Part shown: in pieces, positions 36,207 to 44,742 of the stretch
Position numbering within the stretch: position 1 is the first letter of the stretch
Layout: every line of letters begins with the position of its first letter
Assembly (NCBI GenBank): GCA_963703565.1
Contig: CAVPEW010000018.1
Location: 65,012 to 129,011 of the forward strand
Source: CAVPEW01 sp963703565
GTDB taxonomy: Bacteria > Actinomycetota > Acidimicrobiia > Acidimicrobiales > VFJN01
DNA length: 64,000 bases
Reading direction: 5' to 3'
The notes under the pieces: generated by a model
Databases searched by the model: none
Seen by the model: the letters and a program-made list of their open reading frames with translations, nothing else
What the model was told of the DNA's origin: nothing
Position numbers and translations under genes: made by a program

Positions 36207-37445
36207 TCACGAGCCGGCCCCGTGGCCGTGGGCGGCACAGGCCTGCCCTGCCGTGGCGCCGTGGGCCTCGACGCCCGCGAACGGCCCGCACTCGTGCTCC
36301 TCGAGCCAGACGTGGAGCATCGGGGGGGTGGCCCGCGCCACACCGCCAGGAACGCAGCGCCCGTCGACGACCACCCCGGCGAGGGAGACGCCGTCGGGCG
36401 CCCAGCACAGGTTGGTGTGGTCGTGCCAGGTCGTGAGGTGACCCGCGATGTCCGGTACCTCGTCGCTCGTGGTGCCCGGCTCGGCGATGTACATGGCCGA
36501 CACCAGCGCAAGCTCGGCGCCGTCGTTGCGGAACACCAGGGACTCGGGACGCTCGGGGTCGAGCACGTGCCCGTCGGCGAGGTAGGCGGGGTGCACGTAG
36601 TGACGGAAGCTCCCGGGACGGCGGCCGTCGCCGATCGATCGGTAGCCGGCGGCCTCGACCGACGCCACGTCGTCGAAGCTGTGCTCGACCGCGGCGCGGG
36701 TGTCGAGCACGAGGTCTCGGGCTGCCTCGAGCTGTTCGTCGTCGAGGCCTGAGGTGTCGGCACCTGCGAAGACCGGGTCGCTCCCGGCGCCCGGGTCGAT
36801 CCCGGGGCCGGCGCCGTCGGTGCTGGCAGCGTGGTCGTGTCCCTCAGCGTCGACGTGGTCCGCCCCTTCGGCGTGGGCAGCCCCGATGCCGGCCGCGTCG
36901 TGGAGTTGGTCGTGGTCGTCGTGGGAGTGGTCGGCAGTGACCCCGACCAGGGTGACCACCAGGGCGATCGCGGGGGCGGTGGCCAGCGCCCGGGCGCCAC
37001 GGCGGGCGGCGCGGGCCACCTCGGGCACGCAGGCCCGTGCCGCCGCCACGGTCGCCCCGGCGGCCAGCACGGCCGCTGTCAGGTCCTGGATACCGACGGG
37101 TTCGGCTCCGGCCAGCGCGTCGACTGCCCCCAGGCCCACGGTGCGTGACGCCGCCCATGCCGCGACCGCTGTGGCGCCCGCCGCGGCCGTGGCCAGCGCG
37201 GCGGCACGGCTCGGGCGGATCGCCACCCACGCGGCCAGGCATGCCTGAGCCACGGCGGTGGTCGAGAACAGCCACACCAGGGCGGCGTCTGCACCGTGGG
37301 TGCCGGCCGCCGCGGCGTGGACCAGAGCGGCGCCGGCGGTGAACGCCCCTGCGGCGCGCAGGTAGGCGACGGCGGGTGGGAGTGTGGTGGCGGCGCCGGG
37401 CGGGGGCGGGCCAGGGGGCGTGTTCGGCCTCGACGTGGGGTCCAT
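36207..37445 (-). CDS. Membrane protein with His-rich linker and conserved C-terminal domain of unknown function
   Basis: 412 residues. About five hydrophobic, Ala-rich helices fill residues 25-180. A linker rich in His and Asp follows (ADHSHDDHDQLHD, HAEGADHVDAEGHDH), which looks able to bind a divalent metal. The C-terminal third contains conserved-looking stretches: GSFRHYVHPAYLADG, RPESLVF, LTTWHDHTNLCW, PPMLHVWLEEHECGPFAG. Its invariant-looking His, Trp and Cys suggest an extracytoplasmic metal-binding or enzymatic domain, which I recall only as an unnamed actinobacterial family. It lies 71 bases after the sensor kinase on the same strand, so it may be its target or accessory sensor. Confidence 0.65.
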   Translation of the reverse strand: MDPTSRPNTPPGPPPPGAATTLPPAVAYLRAAGAFTAGAALVHAAAAGTHGADAALVWLFSTTAVAQACLAAWVAIRPSRAAALATAAAGATAVAAWAASRTVGLGAVDALAGAEPVGIQDLTAAVLAAGATVAAARACVPEVARAARRGARALATAPAIALVVTLVGVTADHSHDDHDQLHDAAGIGAAHAEGADHVDAEGHDHAASTDGAGPGIDPGAGSDPVFAGADTSGLDDEQLEAARDLVLDTRAAVEHSFDDVASVEAAGYRSIGDGRRPGSFRHYVHPAYLADGHVLDPERPESLVFRNDGAELALVSAMYIAEPGTTSDEVPDIAGHLTTWHDHTNLCWAPDGVSLAGVVVDGRCVPGGVARATPPMLHVWLEEHECGPFAGVEAHGATAGQACAAHGHGAGS

Positions 37446-37516
37446 GGCCACCAGCGTGCGCCTCCGCGGTGAGGGATCGGTGATGGGATCGGCAGGATCC
37501 GGCCAGGGCGGCCCGG

Positions 37517-38914
37517 TCACCGTCGCATCCGATGGGCGGGCAGCGAGACCCACAACCTGGCGCCGCCGAGCGGTGAGGTCCCGGCGCCCACGGTGCCGCC
37601 CATGGCGACCACCAGTTCGCGCACGATCGCCAGCCCCAGTCCGGATCCGCTCTCGCTCCTGTCCGGCCTGTGGCGGGCCACGTAGAGCCGTTCGAAGACG
37701 TGGGGCTGGTCGGCCGGGTCGATGCCGGGGCCATCGTCGTCGACCTCGATGCGCACCAGCGCGGCCCCGGGCGCATCGCGGTCGGGCGCCGGTTGGTCGG
37801 GCGACGGAGCGGACACGACGTCGACCTCGACGCGGCTGCGGGCGAAGCGCAGCGCGTTCTCGACGAGGTTCGCCACTACCTGGGCGAGGCGGTCGGGGTC
37901 CACCAGCGCCGCGGGTGATCGCTCGGGTGGTGACCGCACGAGCAGCTGGACGCCGGCGTCGGCTGCCTGGCGGGCGAAGCCGTCCACCGTGGCGGCCACG
38001 GCCTGGCCGACGGGCACCACGGTGGGCTGCAGGTCGAACGCACGCGCTTCGAGGCGAGCGAGCTGCAACAGGTCGGCCACGAGGCGTTCGAGGCGTTGCG
38101 ACTCGGCCAGGATCACTTCGGCGGCTCGCCCGGGATCGGGTGCGGTCCCGTCGGCAACGGCCTCGGCATAGCCCCGGATCGAGGTGAGCGGGGTACGCAG
38201 GTCGTGGGAGACCGACAGCAGGAACTGGCGCTCCAACCCCCTCGACCTCTCTATGGCCGACGCCATCGCGTTGATCGATCGGGTCAGGTCGGCGACCTCG
38301 TCGGTGCGTTCCGGGCCCGGGTCGGGTAGCCGGGCCTGCAGGTCGCCGGCGGCGATGCGGTGGGCGACCTGCTCGGCGTTGCGCAGCGGGTCGGCCAGGG
38401 CTCGGGCCAACCGAGCGGCGACGACGGTGCCACCGGCGATGACCAGCGCCGCGCTGAGCACGAACCAGGGAGCGGTGCCGCCGAGAGCGATGCCGATCCG
38501 ATCCGAGACCAGCACCGCTCTTCGGGCGTCGCTCCCGAGGGGGGCCGCCGCCCACACTGTCTGGCCGTCACGCCCGCTCAGGGTGGCCCCGGCCGCGAGG
38601 GCGTCGAGCTCACCGCTGGTCAACTCCACTCCCTGGACCCCTTCGGCGGGCCCGATGCCGTCGAGGGGGACGAGGGCGACGCCTTCGAGTCTCAGGGCAC
38701 CGCGCAGCGCTAGGAGCAACGGGCCCCGTGCCGAGCCCGGGCGCGAGGTCGGGACCACCGGCAACGCCTCCGCAACGGCGTGCGCATCTCGGCGAAGCTC
38801 GCGCTCGGCGTAGTCCCGGGCGCCCAGGCGGGCCAGGACCAGGGTGCCCAACCCGGCAGACACCAGGGCGGCGGCCACGGTGCCGACGATGGAGACCAGG
38901 AGACGGCGGCGCAC
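37517..38914 (-). CDS. Sensor histidine kinase
   Basis: 465 residues. A membrane helix near the N-terminus (LLVSIVGTVAAALVSAGLGT), an extracytoplasmic sensor region of about 120 residues, a second helix (WFVLSAALVIAGGTVVAARL), HAMP, then the phosphoacceptor FLLSVSHDLRTPLTS and an HATPase domain (NLVENALRFA; VDDDGPGI; SGSGLGLAI). GTG 38914 is the first good start after the response-regulator stop (41 bases). An open frame runs unbroken back through the regulator, but only because of the indel there; the two are separate proteins. Confidence 0.85.
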   Translation of the reverse strand: MRRRLLVSIVGTVAAALVSAGLGTLVLARLGARDYAERELRRDAHAVAEALPVVPTSRPGSARGPLLLALRGALRLEGVALVPLDGIGPAEGVQGVELTSGELDALAAGATLSGRDGQTVWAAAPLGSDARRAVLVSDRIGIALGGTAPWFVLSAALVIAGGTVVAARLARALADPLRNAEQVAHRIAAGDLQARLPDPGPERTDEVADLTRSINAMASAIERSRGLERQFLLSVSHDLRTPLTSIRGYAEAVADGTAPDPGRAAEVILAESQRLERLVADLLQLARLEARAFDLQPTVVPVGQAVAATVDGFARQAADAGVQLLVRSPPERSPAALVDPDRLAQVVANLVENALRFARSRVEVDVVSAPSPDQPAPDRDAPGAALVRIEVDDDGPGIDPADQPHVFERLYVARHRPDRSESGSGLGLAIVRELVVAMGGTVGAGTSPLGGARLWVSLPAHRMRR

Positions 38915-38955
38915 GGTTCGGGTCGGTCCAGGTGGGTCGGTCGAGGTCGGTCCGG

Positions 38956-39649
38956 TCAGTCCAGCCGGTAGCCCACGCCCCACACGGTGGTCAGCGCCAG
39001 CGCGGGTCCGAGCTTCTTGCGCAGCTGGCGCACGTGCACGTCGACGGTGCGCTCGTCGCCGTACCAGTCGGCGCCCCAGGCGCCGTCGAGGAGCTGCCGG
39101 CGGGTCAGGGCCAGGCCGCGGTTGGCTGCCAGGAACAGCAGTAGGTCGAGCTTCTCGGGTGGTCAACGCCACGGGCCGCCCGTCCAGGAGCGTCTCGCGC
39201 CTCCTGCCATCGACGAGGAGCGCCGCCCCCAGGTCGAACACTGCGGGCGGGTTCGACGCGCCGTCGCGGGCCGCGTCACAGCGCCGCAGCACGGCCCGGA
39301 CCCGCGCCACCAGCTCACGGGGGGAGAACGGCTTGGTCACGTAGTCGTCGGCGCCGAGCTCGAGGCCGACGATGCGGTCCACCTCGGCGTCGCGGGCGGT
39401 GAGCAGCACCACCGCCACCGAGGTGGTGGCCTGCAGCCGCCGGCAGACCTCGAGGCCGTCGATGGCGCCGGGCAGGCCGATGTCGAGCACGACGAGTCTT
39501 GGCCCGTAGCGCGCCACGGCGGCGAGGCCGGCTTCGCCGTCGGCGGCCCGGCGGACCTCGAAGCCGCCCTGGCGCAGGTAGAGCTCGACGAGGTCGGCGA
39601 TGTGGGGGTCGTCCTCGACGACCACGATCGTGGGCGACGGGGCGGTCAC
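38956..39649 (-). CDS. OmpR-family response regulator, frameshifted in this sequence
   Basis: About 230 residues after correction. The receiver has the acidic pair VEDD, phospho-acceptor Asp56 (VVLDIGLPG), TAR and Lys in TKPFSPRE. The winged-helix output domain starts LTTRE and then shifts frame. With one base removed at 39151-39153 (minus strand CGAGAAGCTCGAC), it continues LDLLLFLAANRGLALTRRQL, DERTVDVHVRQLRKKLG and TTVWGVGYRLD with a stop at 38956-38958. It pairs with the kinase downstream. It is divergent from recA. Confidence 0.8.
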
Positions 39650-39722
39650 CAGACGATGCTCGCACGCCGGGCTCACTGCTCCGGTGATCGCCGTGTGAAG
39701 GATCGATGAGGGAGGGGGTTCC

Positions 39723-39751
39723 TTGAACGAACGGGTGTTCGCAATTACGCT
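39723..39751 (+). promoter_or_regulatory. recA promoter with SOS (LexA) box
   Basis: -35 TTGAAC (39723-39728), 17-base spacer, -10 TACGCT (39746-39751). The LexA box CGAACGGGTGTTCG (39728-39741) is a perfect CGAAC-N4-GTTCG palindrome filling the spacer, so LexA binding would exclude RNA polymerase. The predicted leader to the recA start is about 110 bases. Confidence 0.85.
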
Positions 39752-39869
39752 GCTGTCGTTCCATACGAGGGTGTCACACCGCCTCCGTAGGTTCGTTCTC
39801 ACATCGCTGCTCGCGCAGCCCCCATCGCAGCGGACGCGGACCGCAGGTCGGTCCCGAAAGGAGATCCTC

Positions 39870-40931
39870 GTGGATCGTGAGAAGGCCCTCGACATGGCCC
39901 TGGTCGGCATCAAGAAGCAGTTCGGCGAGGGGGCGGTGATGAAGATGGGGGAGAAGGGATCGATGGCGATCGAGTCGATCTCGACCGGGGCCCTCAGCTT
40001 GGACATCGCCCTGGGGATCGGCGGGCTCCCGCGTGGGCGCGTCACGGAGGTCTACGGGCCAGAGTCCTCCGGCAAGTCCACCCTGGCCATGCACGTGGTG
40101 GCCGAGGCCCAGCGCAACGGTGGGATCTGCGCCTACATCGACGCCGAGCACGCAATGGACCCGGTCTACGCCCAGGCCATCGGGGTCGACATCGACCAGC
40201 TGCTCATCTCCCAGCCCGACACCGGCGAGCAGGCCCTCGAGATCACAGACATGCTGGTTCGCTCGGGCGCCATCGACGTCGTCGTGATCGACTCGGTGGC
40301 CGCGCTGACCCCGCGGGCGGAGATCGAGGGCGAGATGGGAGACACCCACGTCGGCCTGCAGGCCCGGCTCATGTCCCAGGCGCTGCGCAAGCTGACCGCC
40401 AACCTCAACAAGACCCAGACCATCTGCATCTTCATCAACCAGCTGCGGGAGAAGATCGGGGTGATGTTCGGCTCGCCCGAGACCACACCTGGAGGAAGGG
40501 CGCTCAAGTTCTACAGCTCGGTGCGGATCGACATCCGGCGCATCGAGGCCATCAAGGACGGCGTCGAGGTGGTCGGCAACCGCACCCGCTGCAAGGTGGT
40601 CAAGAACAAGGTCAGCCCGCCGTTTCGCCTGGCCGAGTTCGACATCATGTACGGCAGGGGCATCAGCCGTGAGGGCTCGCTCATCGACGTTGGCGTCGAC
40701 CTGGGCATCGTGAAGAAGGCGGGGGCCTGGTACACCTACGAGGGCGAGCAGCTTGGGCAGGGTCGCGAGAACGCCAAGCAGTTCCTTTCCGAGAACGCCG
40801 AGATCATGGTGGAGATCTCCGAGCGGGTCCGTACCGCTGTGGGCATCGGTTCCGGCGCCGGTCAGGAGGCGGCTCCCGACGATGCTGCCAGCGAGATCGA
40901 CCCCGACGATCTGCCCATCACGCTCGACTGA
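39870..40931 (+). CDS. recA: Recombinase RecA
   Basis: 353 residues. Walker A GPESSGKST (about 64-72), Walker B VVVIDSVAAL, the L2 signature INQLREKIGVMFGSPETTPGG and ALKFYSSVRIDIRR are all present. It forms the ATP-dependent strand-exchange filament and stimulates LexA autocleavage. GTG 39870 follows AAGGAG (39858-39863) at seven bases; upstream in-frame ATG 39723 lies on the promoter and is rejected. The usual actinobacterial partner recX is not next to it: spoVS follows instead. No intein is present. Confidence 0.97.
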   Translation: MDREKALDMALVGIKKQFGEGAVMKMGEKGSMAIESISTGALSLDIALGIGGLPRGRVTEVYGPESSGKSTLAMHVVAEAQRNGGICAYIDAEHAMDPVYAQAIGVDIDQLLISQPDTGEQALEITDMLVRSGAIDVVVIDSVAALTPRAEIEGEMGDTHVGLQARLMSQALRKLTANLNKTQTICIFINQLREKIGVMFGSPETTPGGRALKFYSSVRIDIRRIEAIKDGVEVVGNRTRCKVVKNKVSPPFRLAEFDIMYGRGISREGSLIDVGVDLGIVKKAGAWYTYEGEQLGQGRENAKQFLSENAEIMVEISERVRTAVGIGSGAGQEAAPDDAASEIDPDDLPITLD

Positions 40932-41074
40932 CCATCCTCGTTCGGATCGCGGATCCGGCTGAAAGGTCGTGCCAGGGCTGAATCCGGAGGAACAAGAGGA
41001 AGGTATCGAACCAGCGGGCGTAGAACCTTCGGTGGCCCGGGGCGATTCGGTTCCTGGTTCGGTGAGGTAGGTCG

Positions 41075-41440
41075 ATGGAGCAGCTGAAGGTCTCCACCAG
41101 GTCGAACCCGAACTCCGTCGCGGGGGCCATGGCCGGCGTCGTGCGCCAACAGGGCGTCGTCGAGGTACAAGTCGTAGGTGCCGGCGCGCTGAACCAGGCG
41201 ATAAAGGCCGTGGCCATCGCGCGGGGCTATGTCGCGGCCGGCGGTATCGACCTGGTCTGCTTCCCCAGCTTCGCCGACATCGAGATCGACGGCGAGCAGC
41301 GCACTGCCATCCGCCTCACCATCGAGGACCGGAGGCGGGGCCAGGTCGGCGAAGGCGTTGCTGCGGAGTCGGGGGCCGGCCCCTCTCTGGCCCTCGCACC
41401 GGTGCGTCCCCTGACGCGCCGGGCCGACGCGTCAGCTTGA
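41075..41440 (+). CDS. spoVS: Stage V sporulation protein S (SpoVS) family
   Basis: 121 residues; the first 90 match SpoVS closely: MEQLKVSTRSNPNSVAGAMA then GAGALNQAIKAVAIARGYVA and FADIEIDGEQRTAIRL. SpoVS is a small Alba-like nucleic-acid-binding protein that affects septation and coat formation in Bacillus but is also found in non-sporulating bacteria. The last 30 residues are an Ala/Pro-rich extension. ATG 41075 follows a GAGG purine stretch. Bases 40932-41074 contain no gene. Proximity to recA, miaB and ftsZ-type functions fits a cell-cycle or nucleoid role, by inference. Confidence 0.9.
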   Translation: MEQLKVSTRSNPNSVAGAMAGVVRQQGVVEVQVVGAGALNQAIKAVAIARGYVAAGGIDLVCFPSFADIEIDGEQRTAIRLTIEDRRRGQVGEGVAAESGAGPSLALAPVRPLTRRADASA

Positions 41441-41479
41441 GGAACTAGGTCCACCCGGTCGACCTCTAACCTGCCGAGC

Positions 41480-42905
41480 ATGGCCGGGCCACGCCGCTTC
41501 CTCGTGCGCACCTTCGGGTGCCAGATGAACGAGCACGACTCGGAGCGCATCGAGGGTCTGCTGGCCGCCGACGGCCTCGAGCCCGCCCATGGCCTCGACG
41601 ACGCCGACGTGGTGGTGCTCAACACCTGCTGCATCCGCGAGAACGCCGACAACAAGCTCTACGGCCACCTCGGGCACCTCAAGACCCTCAAGGCGGCCCG
41701 GCCCGAGGTGCAGATCGTGGTCGGCGGGTGCCTGGCCCAGAAGGACCGCGAGTCCATCGTGGAGCGCTTCGGGCACGTCGATGTGGTCTTCGGCACGCAC
41801 AACGTGGCTCGGGCGGCCGAGCTGGTCGAGATGTCGCGGCGCTCGGGCGCCCCGGTGGTCGAGATCGTCGACGAGGTCGCCGAGGCCGATCAAGCCGCCT
41901 TCCCCTCGGCTCTGCCAGCGCGCCGGGCGGTGCCGTGGGCCAGCTGGGTCACCATCCAGATCGGTTGCGACAACAGCTGCGCCTTCTGCATCGTGCCCGC
42001 GGTGCGCGGTCGCGAGATCTCCCGTGCCCCGAGCGACATCGTGTCCGAGGTGCGAGCCCTGGCGGCTCAGGGCGTCAGCGAGGTCACCCTGCTGGGGCAG
42101 AACGTGAACAGCTACGGCCGGGATCTCGCCCTCGCATCCCGGCGTGAGACCGGGTCGGGTTCTCTGCGACCCTGGTTCGCCGACCTGTTGCGCGCCGTGG
42201 GCGCGGTGGAGGGCATCCGCCGGGTCCGGTACACCAGCCCGCACCCCAAGGATCTCCACGCCGAGACGATCGCGGCCATGGCCGAGACCCCATCGGTGTG
42301 CGAGCACCTCCACCTGCCCCTGCAGTCGGGCAGCGACCGGGTGCTGGCGGCGATGCACCGTGGCTACGACGCCGCCCGCTACCTCGATCGCCTCGCGGCC
42401 GCTCGCCGGGCGATCCCCGACCTGGCAGTAACCACCGACGTGATCGTCGGCTTCCCTGGCGAGACCGAAGCCGACTTCGTCGCCACGCTGCAGGTAGTGG
42501 CCGAGGCTGCCTACGACAGCGCCTACACCTTCGTGTACAGCCCCCGCTCCGGCACCGAAGCCGCCGAGATGGTGGAGCGCTTCGTCTCCCCTGAGGTCGT
42601 GGCCGAGCGCTTCGAGCGCCTCCGGATGGTGGTGGAGCGCTCGGCGCTGGCGGCCCACCGGGCCCGGATCGGCCGCGTGGAAGAGGTGGTCGTGGAGGGC
42701 CCGGACCGCCGCGACCCCCGTGGTCTCGTGGCGCGCACCCGTCAGAACAAGCTCGTGCACCTGCGGGCCGGGTCGCCGCTGCGCCCGGGCACCTACGCCA
42801 CCGCCGGGATCGACGGCGCCGGCGCCCACCACCTGCGCGGTGCAGCTCGTCGAGGTGGTCGCCCAGGCCGCGCACCGGACGCGCATACCCGTCAGCGCCG
42901 GCTGA
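41480..42905 (+). CDS. miaB: tRNA-2-methylthio-N6-dimethylallyladenosine synthase MiaB, frameshifted near its C-terminus
   Basis: About 474 residues after correction. The N-terminal cluster domain starts TFGCQMNEHDSERIEGLL with NTCCIRENADNKLYG; the radical-SAM triad is CDNSCAFC followed by IVPAVRGREISR. The TRAM domain is interrupted: GIDGAGAHHLRG is followed by a shifted frame, and one base removed at 42839-42842 restores QLVEVVAQAAHRTRIPVSAG to a stop at 42903-42905. It methylthiolates i6A37 of tRNA, acting after MiaA, the next gene. ATG 41480 is seven bases after TAACCT (41467-41472): leaderless. Confidence 0.88.
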
Positions 42906-42915
42906 GGTCGCTCGC

Positions 42916-43899
42916 GTGGTGTCAGGACCGGCCCCGCCCGTGGCCCTCGTCGGTCCCACGGCTTCGGGCAAGTCGACGCTGGCCGTCGCGCTCGCCCGAG
43001 CGCGACCGGAGTTCGAGATCGTCTCGGTCGACTCGATGCAGCTCTACCGGGGCATGGCCATCGGCACCGCGTCCCCGAGTCCCGCGGAGCGGGCCGAGGT
43101 GCCCCACCACCTCCTCGATCTGCTCGACCCCGACGAAGAGGCGTCGATGGCGTGGTTCCAGGCCACGGCCCGGTCAGCCATCGCGGACATCGAGGCTCGG
43201 GGCCGGCGTGCCCTGCTGGTCGGCGGTACCGGCCTTTACCACCGGGCGGTGGTCGACGGCTTCGAGATCCCCGGCCGCTTCCCCGAGGTGCGGGCCGAGC
43301 TCGAGGCCGAACCCGACACCGCCGCGCTGCACGCCCGGCTGGCAGCGCTCGACCCCCGGGGTGCCGCCCGGGCCGAGCCCACCAACCGCCGCCGCGTCGT
43401 GCGCGCGCTGGAGGTCACTTTGGGATCGGGCCGCCCGTTCTCGAGCTGGGGCACGGGACTGGACTCCTACCCCCCGAGCCGGGTCCTGCAGATCGGGATC
43501 CGCCGCGACCCGGCCCGCCTCGACGAGCGGATCGAGCGCCGCTCGCTGGCACAGCTCGCCTCCGGCTGGCTCGACGAGGTCCGCGTCCTGCGGTCCCGCT
43601 ACACGACCCTGTCGAGGACGGCTGGGGCAGCGGTGGGATACCAGGAGCTGTGGTCCCACCTGGATGGGCAAATGGAGCTGGGCGAGGCCGCCGACCGGAT
43701 CGTGCGGCGCACCCGCCGCCTCGCCCGGCGCCAGCGGTCCTGGTTCGGGCGTGACCCGCGCGTGCTTTGGCTGGAGGCTTCCGATCGCACCGCGACGTCG
43801 GGCCAGCTCCCGGCGGGCGGTGACGATGTCCTCGCCAAGCTGATGGACCTAGTCGACGGCGTGGCGAGCCCAGCGACCGCCGATGGGGGCCCTCGGTAG
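42916..43899 (+). CDS. miaA: tRNA dimethylallyltransferase
   Basis: 327 residues. P-loop LVGPTASGKSTLA near the N-terminus, then VDSMQLYRGMAIGTASPS and LLVGGTGLYHRAVVDG, and the tRNA-binding segment AAVGYQELWSHLDG with RRTRRLARRQRSWFGRD. It transfers a dimethylallyl group to A37 of tRNAs that read UNN codons, making the MiaB substrate. GTG 42916 (or the next GTG, 42919) starts 11 bases after the corrected miaB stop. It is followed closely by dapF. Confidence 0.95.
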   Translation: MVSGPAPPVALVGPTASGKSTLAVALARARPEFEIVSVDSMQLYRGMAIGTASPSPAERAEVPHHLLDLLDPDEEASMAWFQATARSAIADIEARGRRALLVGGTGLYHRAVVDGFEIPGRFPEVRAELEAEPDTAALHARLAALDPRGAARAEPTNRRRVVRALEVTLGSGRPFSSWGTGLDSYPPSRVLQIGIRRDPARLDERIERRSLAQLASGWLDEVRVLRSRYTTLSRTAGAAVGYQELWSHLDGQMELGEAADRIVRRTRRLARRQRSWFGRDPRVLWLEASDRTATSGQLPAGGDDVLAKLMDLVDGVASPATADGGPR

Positions 43900-43911
43900 G
43901 CTGCACGGCGC

Positions 43912-44742
43912 ATGCGCCTCGCCAAGCACCACGGACTGGGCAACGACTTCTTGGTGCTTGTCCACCCGGCCGGCGAGCCGTGCCTGGCGGCGTCGGCCTC
44001 GCTCGCCGTGGCCGTGTGCGACCGCCACGAGGGGATCGGAGCCGACGGCCTGCTCGAGGCGTTCCCGGCTCCCGACCGTCCAGACGGGGCCGACCTCGCG
44101 ATGGTGCTGCACAACGCCGACGGATCGATCGGAGCGATGAGCGGCAACGGGATCCGCTGCCTGGTGCATGCGGCGGTGCTCGCCGGCGCCGTGGAGGGAC
44201 CGGTGGTGGCTGTGGCCACCGACGTCGGCGTGCGAACGGTGGAGGTGCTCGACGCCCCCGCCGGGCCTCGCTGGTCCCTGCGCGCCGACCTGGGGCGGGT
44301 CGTGGTGAGCGGACCGGCCCCCGAGTGGTGCGGCAACGGAGTCGCCGATGCCGTCTGGGTCGACGCGGGCAACCCGCACCTGGTGCTGCTGGGGGGCGAG
44401 GACGCCGCCGCGCTCGACGTGTCGGTGCTGGGGGAGGCGGCCAACGAAGCGGTCCCCGGTGGGGTGAACGTGGAGCTGGTGTGTCCCGGTGCGAGGCCGG
44501 GCGAGCTGTACCTCACCGTCTACGAGCGCGGCGTCGGACCGACGCTGGCTTGCGGTACCGGTGCCGGGGCGGCGGCGGTGGCCTGGCGCGCCCGGCGCGG
44601 CGGTCCCGAGCTGATCGAGGTGGCCATGCCCGGCGGGCGGGCGCAGGTCGGATTGGGTGCGACCGTGAGCCTGCGCGGCCCGTCGGTCGCGGTGGCCACC
44701 ATCGAGCTCGACCTGGACGCCGTGGGGGGCGCGTGTCGCTGA
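43912..44742 (+). CDS. dapF: Diaminopimelate epimerase
   Basis: 276 residues. The two catalytic cysteines are Cys83 (SGNGIRCLVHA) and Cys214 (LACGTGAGAAAV), which interconvert LL- and meso-diaminopimelate. The start MRLAKHHGLGNDFLVL is canonical. ATG 43912 is nine bases after TAGGCT (43897-43902), so it may also have its own leaderless promoter inside the miaB-miaA transcript. Its last ten bases overlap hflX. Confidence 0.95.
   Translation: MRLAKHHGLGNDFLVLVHPAGEPCLAASASLAVAVCDRHEGIGADGLLEAFPAPDRPDGADLAMVLHNADGSIGAMSGNGIRCLVHAAVLAGAVEGPVVAVATDVGVRTVEVLDAPAGPRWSLRADLGRVVVSGPAPEWCGNGVADAVWVDAGNPHLVLLGGEDAAALDVSVLGEAANEAVPGGVNVELVCPGARPGELYLTVYERGVGPTLACGTGAGAAAVAWRARRGGPELIEVAMPGGRAQVGLGATVSLRGPSVAVATIELDLDAVGGACR

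Noticed and set aside
37517..40045. One 842-codon frame joining receiver and kinase, as if a hybrid protein
   Set aside because: The receiver's DNA-binding domain resumes in another frame after a single-base insertion and ends at a proper stop (38956-38958), so these are two ordinary genes.
41480..43843. 787-codon frame that appears to fuse MiaB with a C-terminal extension
   Set aside because: The extension is an out-of-frame reading of miaA. The TRAM domain ends at 42905 once one base is removed.
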